Assembly (NCBI GenBank): GCA_903813345.2
Contig: CAIIXF020000005.1
Coordinates: 36,461,375 to 36,525,374 of the forward strand
Direction: 5' to 3'
Origin: Owenia fusiformis
Taxonomy: Eukaryota; Annelida; Polychaeta; Sabellida; Oweniidae
DNA length: 64,000 nt
Positions 61,995 to 64,000 of the stretch are shown one piece after another. How positions within the stretch are numbered: the first letter of the stretch is position 1; the number at the start of each line of letters is the position of its first letter. Under the pieces are notes generated by a model. It searched no databases. It saw nothing but the letters and a program-made list of their open reading frames with translations, and was not told where the DNA came from. The translations under genes were made by a program, and so were the position numbers.

Positions 61995-62160
61995 ATTTTG
62001 TTCATGCCTTTTTCACATATTTCTCTCTAAAATTTGAATAAGAATCTTGGTTTTCTTTCAATTTCTTTCTTTAAACTACACAGTTTTAACATAACCTTTG
62101 GTTTTTATTCCACACCAAATCTCCTTTTTGACTTTCGAGCACACAACCGTCTTGAACTTT
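61995..62160 (-). repeat. dispersed ~130-bp repeat, copy K
   Basis: On the minus strand: ttattcaaattttagagaga then aatatgtgaaaaaggcatga, an excellent match to the family core. Confidence 0.7.
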
Positions 62161-64000
62161 ACAAAAGGTTAATACAGATTTGTATAAGATAGATAACCTC
62201 TGTTTTACTTTGATATTATTTTTATTTGGTATATTATACTATTTTTGGCCATGAATGCATCAGTTATGACTTGGAAAGGATGCAGTCTGAACTCAAGATA
62301 GTGATATCTCATATCTCGTGTAATGAAACTCGATCATAAATTTTTATGATGGTTTTCTAAATACGTTAAAACTGTAAACTTTTGTTGGTATTCCACTCGG
62401 GGAATCCTTCCACAGTAAAACAAACCATGCGACGAAGCCAATAATGTCGATAAGAATTCTTATTAATATTAAAGTTTATTTCTGAATTAACCGCAAGTTT
62501 AATAATGTCAAATAGTTACCATGGTAACTAAAATTGATTTCCGGTTGTGCCACGGATTACATAAATAAAATAGATCCGTATAAGATAAGATTAATTCGTT
62601 ACTTTTTCTTTATAAAATCGTACAAAATTTCATGGCTCAATTCATTCATGCCGATGCAAGTGACATACTCAAAAGTTATATTTCATTTTCATTTCTTATC
62701 TAAATATAATAAGCAGTATTATCAATGCTTTCAATTATAGGAACAAATATTCAGGTGCCTTATTAATCAACAGTGATTGACAACCAGGTAGATTCTCAGG
62801 TATAAGCCGTGTTACTTAATCAAGGTGTCATAGAAATGGGACTATAGCTTGCGAAGATGAAGACAGGCTATCGTTAACGTTGGGTATTTCAAAAAGACAT
62901 GTATGCGTATATGATTGATATTATCTATGCTTTAGTATGTGATGTAGCACTTTGTAAAACATCTACCATGCGAAAGGATTTCATTTTTGTATTTATTCCA
63001 GTCTCTATATTTAGAATTTGAATAGAATATCTGGTATCTTATTGTACTTAAAGATATCAGCCTTGTCCATGTTTACTTTATTCCTTGATTGGTTCTCTAG
63101 TTTTTTCTGTATCATAACTGTGTAATGTGTGTTCTGTGGTATTTTCTGCACAGTCTGTCTGATATGTTATCATAATACTAAATAACCTAATGTAAAACAA
63201 TCATTCAACTAAATATGCTTCATATCACTTTAATATGTTGTGAATATCATTAGAAAAACCACCAACGAGATCCCCTAGTAAGAATATCATTTTTTGTAGC
63301 TTATAGGATTTTTAGTGGACTTTAGAGAGGAGAAAAATTAGACATATCCAGAACCTACCCGAATACAGTTTCTAAAAAATCAACTCCTTGGTAAAATGTT
63401 ATAATAGAAAGAACACCTAGAGGTATAGCTGAACTGGTACATGTAAAACGATTCTAACCCAAACAGACACCAGACCTATAAAGTTTACATTGTAATTTTT
63501 CTCTAAAATCTCATTTGTTTGAAGTGTTGGTAAAGTTGTCTCTACCACAATGGTTAACCCAAAGTCAATTGTGATCCAGGGGCAATGGAACTAACTGTGC
63601 CCTCTAACCACAAAGTGGCCCAATGTTTGACCTTTTTACCCCACTTAATCTATTTTGAGTACACTACTGACATTTTTGTTGATGTTGACGTGAGATTGAT
63701 ACCAGGAGGTTTTGACAATGGCCCATGTTTTACATGACAGAGGTTTGGTTGGTATTCTTTCTTGTAAGGATTTGAGAATGGAGTATTTGCAAGTAAGCCA
63801 GAAGACTGGTATAATCATAGAATCAGTTCATTCCAGTGCATAGTCTTGTATCTGAGTTTAAAGAGATGAAGGCCATAACACAATGGCCTTATGCCAGACT
63901 ATCTGCTTTGCCCCTTATATTAAAGGTTTCTTTGACAAGGCTCGACATACCAGTATGAATCGTTGTTTGCCGGTTTTGAGGTCTTACAAAAATGTCCAAT

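Larger units (their letters stand above)
59536..64000. other. prickle intron (part), non-coding
   Basis: Downstream of the prickle donor with no following exon seen. It contains a ~35-bp degenerate tandem array (60565-60745) and one reverse copy of the dispersed repeat near 61995. Short open frames have no family resemblance. Confidence 0.55.

Noticed and set aside
59536-64000. Further prickle PET or LIM exons
   Set aside because: No frame resembles the next PET segment or a LIM cysteine pattern; the frames near 60848 and 61591 do not fit.

Overview
This is a 64-kb stretch of AT-rich, intron-containing animal DNA. It most likely comes from a lophotrochozoan, probably a mollusc. One exon is recognisable as the metazoan planar-polarity gene prickle (59352-59535, + strand). 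Introns have GT..AG borders, and the repeat content is typical of marine invertebrates: a Polinton/Maverick, a pearl-like non-autonomous Helitron, small TIR elements and a 5'-truncated LINE. Species and phylum are inferred, not proven.

Region 1 (1-4475) is non-coding DNA with one small TA-flanked MITE. Region 2 (4476-14643) is the centrepiece: a complete, compact 10,168-bp Polinton bounded by long terminal inverted repeats that begin AG and by a perfect 6-bp target duplication (AACAGG). Its right two-thirds, all on the minus strand, encode a capsid module in transcription order: penton-like minor capsid protein, basic core-like protein, double-jelly-roll major capsid protein, adenain-type cysteine protease, retroviral-type integrase (two exons, chromo-like C terminus), and a zinc-finger-fused packaging ATPase with an acidic repeat tail. 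The left arm carries one plus-strand gene, apparently of two exons, for an unrecognised ~275-aa protein that may contain two PC4-like single-strand-binding folds. No protein-primed DNA polymerase B gene is visible, although it is a hallmark of Polintons. A 1-kb Helitron has inserted 14 bp after the poly(A) signal of the left-arm gene, between the two convergent transcription units.

Region 3 (14650-31362) is non-coding DNA with a 56-bp palindromic insertion flanked by 9-bp direct repeats, a ~590-bp fold-back element at a TTAA site, another MITE, short tandem arrays and several copies of an old ~130-bp dispersed repeat. Region 4 (31363-33142) is a minus-strand, 5'-truncated non-LTR retrotransposon with an intact 513-codon reverse-transcriptase frame and a near-perfect candidate target duplication. 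Region 5 (33143-59351) is again mainly non-coding, with two more members of the MITE family (one expanded into a 72-bp minisatellite). It also has three places that look like first exons ending in strong splice donors, which may be alternative 5' exons of prickle. Region 6 (59352-64000) holds the prickle exon and part of the following intron. The rest of the gene would lie beyond the right edge.

The Polinton's late genes overlap or nearly touch, and a poly(A) signal overlaps the TATA box of the next gene. The element therefore reads like a small integrated virus genome that keeps packaging and capsid functions but would have to borrow a DNA polymerase.
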